Source of the DNA: Streptomyces lincolnensis
GTDB taxonomy: Bacteria > Actinomycetota > Actinomycetes > Streptomycetales > Streptomycetaceae
Length of the DNA: 64,000 nucleotides
Reading direction: 5' to 3'
NCBI RefSeq assembly: GCF_021173675.1
Contig: NZ_JAIHON010000009.1
Span: 1 to 64,000, forward strand
Within the stretch, counting starts at the first letter, position 1; each line of letters opens with the position of its first letter. Below are positions 34,016 through 42,675 of this stretch, piece after piece. The translations under genes and the position numbers were made by a program. Under the pieces are notes generated by a model. It made no database searches and had not been told where the DNA came from. It saw nothing but the letters and a program-made list of their open reading frames with translations.

Positions 34016-34738
34016 GTGTTGCAGGGCTACGACAAGTACGCCCACGAGCCCTTCGCGGTGACCGTCGACCTCGCCGTCCTCACCCTGCGGGAGGGCGCGC
34101 TGCACGTCCTGCTCGTCGAGCGCGGACAGGAGCCCTACCGCGGCCACTGGGCGCTCCCGGGCGGGTTCCTGCACCCGGACGAGTCGGCGGAGACGGCGGC
34201 CCGGCGCGAACTCGCCGAGGAGACCGGCCTGGCCGACGTCTCCGGGCTGCACCTGGAGCAGCTGCGGACCTACAGCGAGCCGGGCCGGGACCCCCGGATG
34301 CGGGTGGTGTCGGTCGCCTTCGCCGCACTGCTGCCGGACGCGCCGGAGCCGCACGGCGGCGGCGACGCGGCCGAGGCCCGCTGGGTGCCGTACGACAAGG
34401 CCGGGCCGCTCGCCTTCGACCACGACCGGATCCTGGCCGACGCCCACGAACGCGTCGGCGCCAAGTTCGAGTACACCTGCCTGGCCACCGCCTTCTGCCC
34501 GCCCGAGTTCACCCTCGGCGAGCTCCAGCAGGTCTACGAGACGGTCTGGGGCACCGCCCTGGACCGGCCCAACTTCCGCCGCAAGGTGCTCGCCACGCCC
34601 GGGTTCGTGGAGGCGGTGCCGGGTGCCGCGCGGCTGACCGGCGGACGCGGCAAACCGGCCGCGGTGTACCGCGCGGGTACGGCCACCGCCCTCCACCCGC
34701 CGCTCCTCCGACCGTCCCGGGAAGGACGCCCCGCATGA
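34016..34738 (+). CDS. NrtR-like Nudix-domain transcriptional regulator
   Basis: 240 aa from GTG 34016 (AAGGGG at 34004-34009). In-frame GTGs at 33995, inside the operator, and 34010 are less likely. The N-terminal Nudix domain has a complete Nudix box, GGFLHPDESAETAARRELAEETGL, so it may keep hydrolase activity. Residues ~150-225 form the winged-helix segment of NrtR proteins (YTCLATAFCPPEFTLGELQQVYETVWGTALDRPNFRRKVLATPGFVE). NrtR factors sense ADP-ribose and control NAD metabolism. It overlaps the ADP-ribosylglycohydrolase gene by ATGA, which suits ADP-ribose as effector. It probably autoregulates via the tandem palindromes. Confidence 0.9.
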   Translation: MLQGYDKYAHEPFAVTVDLAVLTLREGALHVLLVERGQEPYRGHWALPGGFLHPDESAETAARRELAEETGLADVSGLHLEQLRTYSEPGRDPRMRVVSVAFAALLPDAPEPHGGGDAAEARWVPYDKAGPLAFDHDRILADAHERVGAKFEYTCLATAFCPPEFTLGELQQVYETVWGTALDRPNFRRKVLATPGFVEAVPGAARLTGGRGKPAAVYRAGTATALHPPLLRPSREGRPA

Positions 34739-35754
34739 CCATGACCGTCACCAAGCGTGCCGCCACCGGAGCGCTCATCGGACTCGCCCTCGGGGACGCG
34801 CTCGGATTCCCGACCGAGTTCAACGACGTGCCGTCGATCCTCGCCAAGTGCGGCCCCTGGCGCGAGATGCCGCTGCCGACGCCCGCCATCGTCACCGACG
34901 ACACGCAGATGACCCTGGCCCTGGGGCGCGGCCTGCGGACGGCGACGGACCGGGGCGTGCTCCGGCCCGAGGAGATGGTCGAGCCGGTACGGCAGGAGTT
35001 CATCGCCTGGAACCGCTCGCCCGAGAACAACCGGGCCCCGGGCAACACCTGTCTGCGGGCCTGCGAACTGCTGGAGCGTGCGCACCTGCCCTGGCAGGAG
35101 GCCAGCCAGATCGGCTCCAAGGGCTGCGGGGCCAACATGCGGGTCGCACCCCTCGGGCTCGTCCCCGGGCTGAGCGACGAACAGCGCGCCGGCGCCGCCC
35201 AGTTGCAGGCCGCCCTCACCCACGGGCATCCCACGGCCCTGGCCGCCTCCGACCTCACCGCGCACGCCGTACGGCTGCTCGCGCAGGGGGCCGAGCCGAC
35301 CGGACTGGTCGGGCTGCTGCGGTCGTACGCCCTGGAGAACCGCAGCCACTACCACGAGCGCTGGCTCGGCGATCTGTGGACGCGGAGCCAGGACCCGACG
35401 CCCGAGCACTTCATCACCCGGGGGTGGGACGAGTGCCTGGAGGTCCTGGAGCGTCTCCGGCGCGCCCTGCGCGTGCCCTCGCCCGAGACCGACCCGTGCC
35501 TGGCCACCGGGGCGGGCTGGATCGCCGAAGAGGCGCTGGCGACCGGCCTGTTGTGCTTCCTGCTCTTCGTGGACGAGCCGCTGACCGCCCTGCGCCGGGC
35601 GGCCTGCACCTCCGGTGACTCGGACTCGATCGCCTGTCTGACGGGCGCCTTCGCGGGCGCGCACCTGGGGTCCGAGGTCTGGCCCCGGGACTGGGCGGAC
35701 CGGATCGAGTACCAGGGCGAGCTGGTGACGCTCGGGGCGCTGTGGGACGCGTGA
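34735..35754 (+). CDS. ADP-ribosylglycohydrolase family protein
   Basis: 339 aa from ATG 34735, overlapping the regulator by 4 nt. DraG/ARH fold metal-site motifs: GLALGDALGFPTEF near residues 15-28, TDDTQMTLALGRGL near 55-68, and the C-terminal TSGDSDSIACLTGAFAGAHLG. It removes ADP-ribose from proteins or small molecules using two Mg2+. Co-expression with an NrtR-like sensor suggests a circuit that releases ADP-ribose and measures it. The substrate is unknown. It is convergent with the Rieske gene; 6 bp separate the stops. Confidence 0.93.
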   Translation: MTMTVTKRAATGALIGLALGDALGFPTEFNDVPSILAKCGPWREMPLPTPAIVTDDTQMTLALGRGLRTATDRGVLRPEEMVEPVRQEFIAWNRSPENNRAPGNTCLRACELLERAHLPWQEASQIGSKGCGANMRVAPLGLVPGLSDEQRAGAAQLQAALTHGHPTALAASDLTAHAVRLLAQGAEPTGLVGLLRSYALENRSHYHERWLGDLWTRSQDPTPEHFITRGWDECLEVLERLRRALRVPSPETDPCLATGAGWIAEEALATGLLCFLLFVDEPLTALRRAACTSGDSDSIACLTGAFAGAHLGSEVWPRDWADRIEYQGELVTLGALWDA

Positions 35755-35760
35755 GCCCCC

Positions 35761-36171
35761 TCAGGCCAGGGTGATGGAGTCGCCCGTCACCTTGATCTGC
35801 TTCTCGGCCAGCGGCTTCGTCGCGGGCGGGTTGGCCACCGAACCGTCCGTGATCTTGAACTTGCTGCCGTGGCAGGTGCAGTTGATGGTGCCGTCGGAGA
35901 CGTTCGCCACCGGACACTGCTGGTGGGTGCAGATGTTCGAGAAGGCCTTGAACTCGCCCTGGGTCGGCTGGGTCACCACGATCTTCTCGTCCTTGAAGAT
36001 CGTGCCCCCGCCGACCGGGATGTGGCCGGTCTTCGCCAGTTCCTGACCGGCGGAGGCCGCGACCGAGGACGACCCGGAGTCGTCGTCGCCGCCGTACTCG
36101 CTGCACCCGACGGCGAGCGCCGCCGCGCCCGTCGCGAGGAGGATCGAGCGCCGCGTCGGGTCTTGCGTCAT
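35761..36171 (-). CDS. Tat-exported Rieske [2Fe-2S] protein
   Basis: 136 aa from ATG 36171, overlapping the upstream membrane-protein stop as ATGA. The N-terminus TRRSILLATGAAALAVGC is a Tat signal with a lipobox Cys, so it is probably a membrane-anchored extracytoplasmic protein. The Rieske cluster site is CTHQQCPVANVSDGTINCTCHGSKF, i.e. C-x-H ... C-x2-H with both disulphide-type Cys also present. It is much shorter than the bc1-complex Rieske (no TM hairpin domain), so it is a stand-alone electron carrier. Partner and pathway are unknown; the co-encoded membrane protein is the best candidate. Confidence 0.93.
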   Translation of the reverse strand: MTQDPTRRSILLATGAAALAVGCSEYGGDDDSGSSSVAASAGQELAKTGHIPVGGGTIFKDEKIVVTQPTQGEFKAFSNICTHQQCPVANVSDGTINCTCHGSKFKITDGSVANPPATKPLAEKQIKVTGDSITLA

Positions 36172-36752
36172 GTCGTCACTCCGAAGGTGCGGAAGAACCA
36201 GAGGGCAGAGGTCAGCCAGATGATCGTGAGGGCGGTGAAGACCAGACCGCCGACGATCGGCAGCAGCCAGCCGGGCAGTCGCTCCGAGCGGAGCAGCAGC
36301 ATCTTCGCACTGAAGACACCGAAGAAGAAGCAACCCAGGAGGGAGTGCCACAGAACGCGCGATTCGTACGTCTGGTAGCCCAGCGCGTACAAGCAGTGCA
36401 CCGCCACCGGAACCGACACCAGGAAGGCCACCCGGCCCGACCAGCGGTGCAGCACCGACGACCAGCGGGGCCCCGGCAGCTTGCCGTACACCATGGCCGC
36501 CGAGACCACCTGGACGAGCGCGAAGAGGATCGCGGCCGTGGCCAGCCAGGACTTCACCGCCTGGGTGCTGCTGAAGCCGGCGAGGTTGAACGCGGTGCCG
36601 GCCGGGTCGTGGACCTTGCCGTACGCGCCCAGACCGACCGCCACCGCGCCCGCCACCAGCGCCGGGACCAGATAGCGGGCGGGGTGCGGGGCCCGGTGGG
36701 AGGGCTGGGGGGAGGGGAAGTCCTGGGTGGCGGCGTTCGGGTCGACGGTCAT
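36168..36752 (-). CDS. DUF6529-type integral membrane protein
   Basis: 194 aa from ATG 36752 (TGGAG Shine-Dalgarno). It has five or six hydrophobic segments with histidines in helices (VLHRWSGRVAFLVSVPVAVHCLYALGYQ; RVLWHSLLGCFFFGVFSAKMLLL), the pattern of small cytochrome-b-like or DoxX-like proteins. The LHRWSGR and WHSLLG histidines could ligate heme; this is inference. It is coupled to the Rieske gene by a 4-nt overlap, so the two probably form a membrane electron-transfer unit. Confidence 0.82.
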   Translation of the reverse strand: MTVDPNAATQDFPSPQPSHRAPHPARYLVPALVAGAVAVGLGAYGKVHDPAGTAFNLAGFSSTQAVKSWLATAAILFALVQVVSAAMVYGKLPGPRWSSVLHRWSGRVAFLVSVPVAVHCLYALGYQTYESRVLWHSLLGCFFFGVFSAKMLLLRSERLPGWLLPIVGGLVFTALTIIWLTSALWFFRTFGVTT

Positions 36753-36790
36753 GAACGACTCCAGGAGGGTCGACGGGAGGGAACAAGAGG

Positions 36791-37471
36791 TCAGGGGGTG
36801 ACGGGTCGGGCCGTGAGCTGCCGGTCGTCGATCGTCACGGCACCGGTGCCGGGGTCGATCCGGGGTGCCGGTGAGGGCGTGCCCGCGCGGTTGAGGATGC
36901 CGACCTGGGTGCCGTCCCCCTGGACGATCCAGCCGCCGTCCGTCTCGGTGCCGTTCACCGTCGTCGTCGCCCGGTACAGCGCGGGTTCCTTCGTCCGGTC
37001 GGCCGTGAAGGCCTGGCGTGCGCCGGCGACCGCCACGGTGCCGCTGATGCGCTTGCCCTCCTTGAGCGTGCCGTTCAGTTCCGCGCCGTTCTTGCCGATG
37101 AGCCGCATGGACCCGTCGTCCTCGACGTCACCCTTGAGCCACGCCTCCCTGGTGCGACCGTCGCAGTAGTACGCGACCGCCCTGCCGTCCTCCGTGGTCA
37201 CGGCGACGGAGGCGGAGTCGTCGTCGGTGCGGCCCGCGTAGTCGGCGTCGGGCACGGGTGCCGGCGGCGGTTTCGTGGGCGACTTGGTGGGCGAGTTCGT
37301 GGGCGACGGCGACGCGCTGGTCGCGGAGGGCTTCGGAGAGACCTTGGTGTCGGGCGGCCGGTACCCGGAGGACGAGGCGGTCTTCTCGCCCGTGGTCGCG
37401 TTGAGCGAGAGCACGAACAGGCCGAGCAGCAGTCCCGCGAGCAGAGTGGCGAGCGGTCCGAGACGCTTCAT
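36791..37471 (-). CDS. Exported/membrane-anchored hypothetical protein
   Basis: 226 aa from ATG 37471 (GGGAGG, 6-nt spacing). MKRLGPLATLLAGLLLGLFVLSLNA is an uncleaved-looking N-terminal membrane segment. A Ser/Pro/Thr/Lys linker with SPTNSPTKSPTK repeats (residues ~45-68) leads to a C-terminal domain of ~150 residues (ASVAVTTEDGRAVAYYCDGRTREAWLKGDVEDDGSMRLIGKNGAELNGTLKEGKRISGTVAVAG) that looks like a beta-rich extracytoplasmic fold. No enzyme motif. It lies 38 bp upstream of the DUF6529-Rieske pair in the same direction and may be co-transcribed. Confidence 0.8.
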   Translation of the reverse strand: MKRLGPLATLLAGLLLGLFVLSLNATTGEKTASSSGYRPPDTKVSPKPSATSASPSPTNSPTKSPTKPPPAPVPDADYAGRTDDDSASVAVTTEDGRAVAYYCDGRTREAWLKGDVEDDGSMRLIGKNGAELNGTLKEGKRISGTVAVAGARQAFTADRTKEPALYRATTTVNGTETDGGWIVQGDGTQVGILNRAGTPSPAPRIDPGTGAVTIDDRQLTARPVTP

Positions 37472-37704
37472 GAAGGGCCTCCCCCGAGGCGAAGTGTCCT
37501 GCCATCAGAGCGGACCGGCGGCCCCGGCGTAAAGAGGCGCACCGGGCCTTCCAGCCCCAAATAGCGGAATTGGGTGATTCCCGTGACATTGATACGGCGG
37601 ACGCCGGCCCGTCTCAGCGGGCGGGCGGCCCGCACCGGCCCGACGGGGGCTGACTAGGCTGGACGGGCACAGAGCCGATACGCACATCAGCAAGGAGCAT
37701 CGCC

Positions 37705-38067
37705 GTGGCGGTACGAGCGGTCCGGGGCGCCGTCCAACTCGAACGGGACGAGGCCGGGCACATGGACGAGCAGGTCGGGGCCCTGCTCACCGCCATCCTG
37801 GAGCGGAACGACCTGAGCCAGGACGACCTCATCAGCATCTGGTTCACGGCCACCCCCGATCTGCACAGCGACTTCCCGGCCGCCGCGGCCCGCAAGCTGG
37901 GCATCGTGGACGTACCGCTGATCTGCGCCCAGGAACTGGACATCGAGGGCGCCATGCCCCGCGTCGTCCGGGTCCTGGCGCACATCGAGTCCGAGCGGCC
38001 CCGCGCCGACATCGCCCACGTCTACCTCGGTGCCGCGGCCGCCCTGCGCAAGGACATCGCGCAGTGA
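37705..38067 (+). CDS. aroH: Chorismate mutase, AroH type
   Basis: 120 aa from GTG 37705 (AAGGAG at 37692-37697). Monofunctional AroH-class trimeric enzyme: VRAVRGAVQLERDEAGHMDEQVGALLTAILERNDL, FTATPDLHSDFPAAAARKLGI, and VRVLAHIESERPRADIAHVYLGAAAALRKDI, including the active-site Arg pattern (RGA) and Tyr (VYLGAA). It converts chorismate to prephenate for Tyr/Phe synthesis. It overlaps tyrA by 4 nt (GTGA). Confidence 0.96.
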   Translation: MAVRAVRGAVQLERDEAGHMDEQVGALLTAILERNDLSQDDLISIWFTATPDLHSDFPAAAARKLGIVDVPLICAQELDIEGAMPRVVRVLAHIESERPRADIAHVYLGAAAALRKDIAQ

Positions 38068-39149
38068 GGACCGCCCTCGTCATCGGAAGCGGACTCATCG
38101 GTACGTCCGCCGCCCTCGCGCTGTCCCAGCGGGGCGTCGTCGTCCACCTCGCCGACCACGACCCCGAGCAGGCCCGTACGGCGGCCGCGCTCGGCGCCGG
38201 TACCGACGAGGCGCCCGAGGGGCCCGTCGACCTCGCGATCGTCGCCGCCCCGCCCGCCCATGTGGCCGCGGTGCTCGCCGACGCCATGCGCCGGGGCGCC
38301 GCGCGCGGCTACATCGACGTGGCCAGCGTCAAGGGCGGCCCGCGCCGCGAGCTGGAGGCGCTGGGCCTGGACCTGTCCCCGTACATCGGCACCCACCCGA
38401 TGTCCGGCCGCGAGAAGTCCGGCCCGCTCGCCGCGACCGGCGACCTCTTCGAGGGCCGCCCCTGGGTGCTCACCCCGACCCGGGACACCGACACCGAGGT
38501 GCTGAACCTCGCCCTGGAGCTGGTCTCGCACTGCCGTGCCGTCCCGGTCGTCATGGACGCCGACGCCCACGACCGTGCCGTCGCGCTCGTCTCCCACATG
38601 CCCCACCTGGTGTCCAGCATGGTCGCCGCGCGCCTGGAGCACGCCGAGGAGGCCGCCGTACGGCTGTGCGGGCAGGGCATCCGGGACGTCACGCGGATCG
38701 CCGCGTCCGACCCCCGGATGTGGATCGACATCCTCTCCGCGAACCCGGGTCCGGTCGCCGACCTCCTGACGGACGTCTCCGCCGACCTCGACGAGACGGT
38801 CCGCGCGCTGCGGGCCCTGCAGTCCTCCGACGAGGACAAGCGGCGCGAGGGCACCACCGGTATCGAGGGCATGCTGCGGCGCGGGAACGCCGGCCAGGTC
38901 CGGGTGCCCGGCAAGCACGGGTCCGCCCCGCGGGCGTACGAGGTCGTGGCGGTGCTGATCGACGACCAGCCGGGACAGCTGGCCCGGATCTTCGCGGACG
39001 CCGGGATGGCCGGGGTCAACATCGAGGACGTGCGGATCGAGCACGCGACCGGGCAGCAGGCCGGTCTGGTGCAGCTGATGGTGGAGCCCAAGGCGGTGCC
39101 CGTGCTGACGGCGGCGCTGCGGGAACGCGGGTGGGCGCTCAGGCAGTGA
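38064..39149 (+). CDS. tyrA: Prephenate dehydrogenase with ACT domain
   Basis: 361 aa from GTG 38064. The N-terminal Rossmann fold ALVIGSGLIGTSAALALSQRG is followed by DVASVKGGPRRELEAL, the conserved GTHPMSGREKSGP around residues 105-117, and the helical dimerisation domain with SHMPHLVSSMVAARL. The C-terminal ACT domain (YEVVAVLIDDQPGQLARIFADAGMAGVNIEDVRIEHA) suggests feedback control by tyrosine. It acts directly after AroH in tyrosine synthesis. Stop to cmk is 135 bp and carries short tandem repeats. Confidence 0.96.
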   Translation: MRTALVIGSGLIGTSAALALSQRGVVVHLADHDPEQARTAAALGAGTDEAPEGPVDLAIVAAPPAHVAAVLADAMRRGAARGYIDVASVKGGPRRELEALGLDLSPYIGTHPMSGREKSGPLAATGDLFEGRPWVLTPTRDTDTEVLNLALELVSHCRAVPVVMDADAHDRAVALVSHMPHLVSSMVAARLEHAEEAAVRLCGQGIRDVTRIAASDPRMWIDILSANPGPVADLLTDVSADLDETVRALRALQSSDEDKRREGTTGIEGMLRRGNAGQVRVPGKHGSAPRAYEVVAVLIDDQPGQLARIFADAGMAGVNIEDVRIEHATGQQAGLVQLMVEPKAVPVLTAALRERGWALRQ

Positions 39150-39165
39150 GCCTCCGGGGCGTCCG

Positions 39166-39191
39166 CCTGTCGGATCCGTCTGCCGGATCCG
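39166..39191 (+). repeat. 13-bp tandem near-repeat between tyrA and cmk
   Basis: CCTGTCGGATCCG (39166-39178) is followed by TCTGCCGGATCCG (39179-39191), then a partial third copy CCTGTCAGAG. The GGATCC cores are exact. Function unknown. Confidence 0.6.
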
Positions 39192-39284
39192 CCTGTCAGA
39201 GAGATTCCGGGGAGCCAGTAACCTTGTGCGGGGCACTTTCACGCCCCCACACCCCGCCACACCGCACCAGGAAGGTGTCCCCCC

Positions 39285-39971
39285 GTGGAAAACGGCGCCG
39301 CCCAGCCCGTGATTGTCGCCATTGACGGCCCCTCCGGCACGGGCAAGTCGAGCACGTCGAAGGCCGTGGCCGCACAGCTCGGTCTGAGCTACCTCGACAC
39401 CGGCGCCCAGTACCGGGCCATCACCTGGTGGATGGTGAACAACGGGATCGACATCGAGGACCCGCACGCGATCGCCGCCGCGGCCGGCAAGGCCGACATC
39501 GTCTCCGGCACCGACCCGGCGAACCCCACGATCACCGTCGACGGCACGGACGTGGCCGGCCCGATCCGCACCCAGGAGGTCACCTCCAAGGTCAGCGCGG
39601 TCAGTGCGGTGCCCGAGGTGCGGGCCCGGATCACCGAGCTCCAGCGCTCGATCGCCACCGCCGCGGAGCGGGGCATCGTCGTCGAGGGCCGGGACATCGG
39701 TACGACCGTGCTGCCCGACGCCGACCTGAAGATCTTCCTCACCGCCTCCGCGGAGGCGCGGGCCGCCCGCCGCAGCGGTGAGCTCAAGGGCGCCGACGTC
39801 AACGCCACCCGCGAGGCGCTGATCAAGCGGGACGCGGCCGACTCCAGCCGCAAGACCTCGCCGCTGGCCAAGGCCGGCGACGCGGTCGAGGTGGACACCA
39901 CCGAGCTCACGCTCGCGCAGGTCATCGAGTGCGTGGTCACCCTGGTCGAGGAGAAGCGGGCCGGGAAGTGA
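39285..39971 (+). CDS. cmk: Cytidylate kinase
   Basis: 228 aa from GTG 39285. (d)CMP kinase: P-loop IAIDGPSGTGKSSTSKAVAAQLGLSYLDTGAQYRA, CMP-binding EVTSKVSAVSAVPEVR, VVEGRDIGTTVLPDADLKIFLTASAEARAARR, and the lid RDAADSSRKTSPL. Housekeeping pyrimidine metabolism. The stop overlaps the plsC-like GTG by 4 nt. The cmk-plsC-der order is typical of actinobacteria. Confidence 0.97.
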   Translation: MENGAAQPVIVAIDGPSGTGKSSTSKAVAAQLGLSYLDTGAQYRAITWWMVNNGIDIEDPHAIAAAAGKADIVSGTDPANPTITVDGTDVAGPIRTQEVTSKVSAVSAVPEVRARITELQRSIATAAERGIVVEGRDIGTTVLPDADLKIFLTASAEARAARRSGELKGADVNATREALIKRDAADSSRKTSPLAKAGDAVEVDTTELTLAQVIECVVTLVEEKRAGK

Positions 39972-40630
39972 GCGAGCTGCCTTCGAAAGGGGTGCCTTCG
40001 GAGCGGGGTGCCGAGGTCGGGCGGCGCATCGGCGTCGGCCTGATGTACGGACTGTGGAAGCCGCGGGTGCTGGGCGCCTGGAAGGTTCCCGTGACCGGCC
40101 CCGTGATCTTCGCGGTCAACCACTCCCACAACATCGACGGCCCCATGGTCATGGGCGTGGCGCCCCGGCCGACGCACTTCCTGATCAAGAAGGAGGCGTT
40201 CGTCGGACCGCTCGACCCCTTCCTGACGGCCATCGGCCAGGTGAAGGTGGACCGCACGGGCACCGACCGCGGGGCGATCACCCGGGCGATCGACGTCCTG
40301 ACGGCCGGCGGTGCGCTCGGCATCTTCCCGGAGGGCACCCGGGGCGAGGGCGACTTCGCCGCGCTGCGGGCCGGGCTCGCGTACTTCGCGGTGCGCGGCA
40401 ACGCCCCGATCGTCCCGGTCGCCGTGCTGGGAAGTTCCGACCGGCCCGGCCGGTTGATAAAGGGGCTGCCACCCCTGCGCAGCCGCGTCGACGTCGTCTT
40501 CGGCGACCCCTTCGAGGCGGGCGACGGCAGCGGACGACGTACGCGCAAGGCCCTCGACGAGGCGACCGAACGCATCCAGAAGCAGCTCACCGCACACCTG
40601 GAAAACGCCAGGCGGCTCACCGGCCGTTAG
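39968..40630 (+). CDS. plsC: 1-acyl-sn-glycerol-3-phosphate acyltransferase (PlsC-like)
   Basis: 220 aa from GTG 39968, overlapping cmk as GTGA. Acyltransferase motif I is NHSHNIDG (H-x4-D), motif II region FLIKKEAFVGP, motif III FPEGTRGEGDF, and motif IV APIVPVAVLGSS. It acylates lysophosphatidic acid at the membrane surface. It has no long TM helix and is of the short actinobacterial type. der follows after 80 bp. Confidence 0.92.
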   Translation: MSELPSKGVPSERGAEVGRRIGVGLMYGLWKPRVLGAWKVPVTGPVIFAVNHSHNIDGPMVMGVAPRPTHFLIKKEAFVGPLDPFLTAIGQVKVDRTGTDRGAITRAIDVLTAGGALGIFPEGTRGEGDFAALRAGLAYFAVRGNAPIVPVAVLGSSDRPGRLIKGLPPLRSRVDVVFGDPFEAGDGSGRRTRKALDEATERIQKQLTAHLENARRLTGR

Positions 40631-40710
40631 GCGACACTGAGTAGTGGATCAATCCGGCGAAAAGGGCCGGGAGGTCCACCGATCACCACGATGAACGAGG
40701 TACGGACTTC

Positions 40711-42189
40711 ATGAACGACCACATCCACTCCGACGGCTCGGGCGAGGAGCACGACCACGGGGCGCTTGGCGATGCCGAGTTCGCGGAGTTCATGGAGCTC
40801 GCCGCGGAAGAGGGCTTCGACCCGGAGGACGTCGAGGGCGCGATCGAGGCGGCCGGCCACGGCCCGCTGCCCGTGCTCGCCGTCGTCGGCCGCCCGAATG
40901 TCGGCAAGTCGACTCTGGTGAACCGGATCATCGGCCGCCGCGAGGCCGTCGTGGAGGACAAGCCGGGCGTCACCCGCGACCGCGTCACCTACGAGGCCGA
41001 GTGGGCGGGCCGCCGCTTCAAGGTCGTCGACACCGGTGGCTGGGAGCAGGACGTCCTCGGTATCGACGCCTCCGTGGCCGCGCAGGCCGAGTACGCCATC
41101 GAGGCCGCCGACGCCGTCGTCTTCGTCGTGGACGCCAAGGTCGGCGCGACCGACACCGACGAGGCCGTCGTACGGCTGCTGCGCAAGGCCGGCAAGCCGG
41201 TCGTCCTGTGTGCCAACAAGGTCGACGGGCCGAGCGGCGAGGCCGACGCGGCCTACCTGTGGTCCCTGGGCCTCGGCGAGCCGCACCCCGTCTCCGCGCT
41301 GCACGGCCGGGGCACCGGCGACATGCTGGACGCCGTCCTGGAGGTCCTGCCGGACGCGCCCGAGCAGACCTTCGGCGCCGGTGGGATCGGCGGCCCGCGC
41401 CGCATCGCCCTCATCGGCCGCCCGAACGTCGGCAAGTCCTCGCTGCTGAACAAGGTGGCCGGCGAGGAGCGCGTCGTCGTCAACGAACTGGCCGGCACCA
41501 CTCGTGACCCGGTCGACGAGCTCATCGAACTCGGCGGCATCACCTGGAAGTTCGTCGACACGGCGGGCATCCGCAAGCGCGTCCACCTCCAGCAGGGCGC
41601 CGACTACTACGCCTCGCTGCGCACCGCGGCCGCCGTCGAGAAGGCCGAGGTGGCGGTCATCCTGATCGACGCCTCCGAGTCCATCTCGGTCCAGGACCAG
41701 CGGATCGTCACCATGGCGGTCGAGGCGGGCCGGGCCATGGTCATCGCCTACAACAAGTGGGACACCCTCGACGAGGAGCGCCGCTACTACCTGGAGCGGG
41801 AGATCGAGACCGAGTTCGGTCAGGTCGCCTGGGCGCCCCGGGTGAACGTCTCGGCGACCACCGGCCGGCACATGGAGAAGCTGGTCCCGGCGATCGAGAC
41901 CGCCCTCGCCGGCTGGGAGACCCGCGTCCCCACGGGCCGCCTGAACGCCTTCCTCGGCGAGCTGGTCGCCGCCCACCCGCACCCGATCCGGGGCGGCAAG
42001 CAGCCGCGCATCCTCTTCGGCACCCAGGCGGGTACCAGGCCGCCGCGGTTCGTGCTCTTCGCCTCCGGCTTCATCGAGGCCGGCTACCGGCGCTTCATCG
42101 AGCGCCGCCTGCGCGAGGAGTTCGGCTTCGAGGGCACCCCGATCCACATCTCGGTGCGGGTGCGCGAGAAGCGCGGCCGCAAGAAGTGA
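40711..42189 (+). CDS. der: Ribosome-associated double GTPase Der (EngA)
   Basis: 492 aa. Two tandem GTPase domains: first G1 [17 protein letters not shown]3 DTGGW, G4 NKVD; second G1 [17 protein letters not shown]3 DTAGI, G4 NKWD. The C-terminal KH-like domain ends [29 protein letters not shown]...[20 protein letters not shown]. An acidic/His-rich N-terminal extension of ~50 residues is typical of actinobacteria. It is required for 50S assembly. It is followed by a perfect bidirectional terminator. Confidence 0.97.
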   Translation: MNDHIHSDGSGEEHDHGALGDAEFAEFMELAAEEGFDPEDVEGAIEAAGHGPLPVLAVVGRPNVGKSTLVNRIIGRREAVVEDKPGVTRDRVTYEAEWAGRRFKVVDTGGWEQDVLGIDASVAAQAEYAIEAADAVVFVVDAKVGATDTDEAVVRLLRKAGKPVVLCANKVDGPSGEADAAYLWSLGLGEPHPVSALHGRGTGDMLDAVLEVLPDAPEQTFGAGGIGGPRRIALIGRPNVGKSSLLNKVAGEERVVVNELAGTTRDPVDELIELGGITWKFVDTAGIRKRVHLQQGADYYASLRTAAAVEKAEVAVILIDASESISVQDQRIVTMAVEAGRAMVIAYNKWDTLDEERRYYLEREIETEFGQVAWAPRVNVSATTGRHMEKLVPAIETALAGWETRVPTGRLNAFLGELVAAHPHPIRGGKQPRILFGTQAGTRPPRFVLFASGFIEAGYRRFIERRLREEFGFEGTPIHISVRVREKRGRKK

Positions 42190-42193
42190 CGCA

Positions 42194-42245
42194 CGGATGA
42201 CGGAGGGCGGCCTCCCCGGTCGGGGAGGCCGCCCTCCGTCATCCG
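42194..42245. terminator. Perfect 25-bp-arm bidirectional terminator
   Basis: Positions 42194-42218 and 42221-42245 are exact reverse complements (CGGATGACGGAGGGCGG... against ...CCGCCCTCCGTCATCCG) with a 2-nt centre. It lies 4 nt after the der stop and 2 nt before the end of the convergent gene, so it serves both. Confidence 0.93.
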
Positions 42246-42247
42246 TC

Positions 42248-42592
42248 TCAGAACCCCCGGCGTGGACCGGGCGGCAGCGCCGCCGGTACGTGCTGCATCT
42301 GCCCCACGCGCTGCCACTGCGACTGCTGGCGGGCGCTGTACGCACCGGCGCTGTAGGCGCTGTACGAGTCGCGGAACGACCCCGAGCCGTGCGGGATGTT
42401 CCCGAAGGCCGTGAAGCCCAACTCGTCCTCGCCGCTGCGGTCACCCGGCAGGGAACGGAACGACTTGACGTACTCGGCGTAGAGCGCGTCGTAGATCGGC
42501 GTGACCGATGGGCCGCTGAAAGGCTCCTGCGTCGACCGCGAGGACGGGATCGACGGGAACGAGTGGCGGCGCGAAACGTCGTATGCGTGCAC
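42248..42592 (-). CDS. Conserved hypothetical protein, 114 aa
   Basis: Likely GTG start 42592 (N-terminus MHAYDVSRRHSFPSIPSSRS). The central TQEPFSGPSVTPIYDALYAEYVKSFRSLPGDRSGEDELGFTAFG looks like the conserved core: a short amphipathic segment with tyrosines and an acidic stretch. The C-terminal half is low-complexity (GSGSFRDSYSAYSAGAYSARQQSQWQRV), ending PAALPPGPRRGF. No known domain. I recognise similar small proteins near der in Streptomyces. The start is uncertain because the 5' part runs into a dispersed repeat. Confidence 0.65.
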   Translation of the reverse strand: MHAYDVSRRHSFPSIPSSRSTQEPFSGPSVTPIYDALYAEYVKSFRSLPGDRSGEDELGFTAFGNIPHGSGSFRDSYSAYSAGAYSARQQSQWQRVGQMQHVPAALPPGPRRGF

Positions 42593-42630
42593 GTATGTCC
42601 AAACGACCGGCACCTTCAGGGGATGCGGCC

Positions 42631-42667
42631 GGGGCGTCGCCCTTTGGGGGCGGGGAACCGCGCGACC
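42631..42667 (-). repeat. Dispersed Streptomyces intergenic repeat, copy C
   Basis: On the minus strand it reads GGTCGCGCGGTTCCCCGCCC then CCAAAGGGCGACGCCCC, the same core as copy A at 11439-11485. It lies between two hypothetical genes on the minus strand and may shape their mRNA junction. Confidence 0.7.
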
Positions 42668-42675
42668 GCTCGCCC

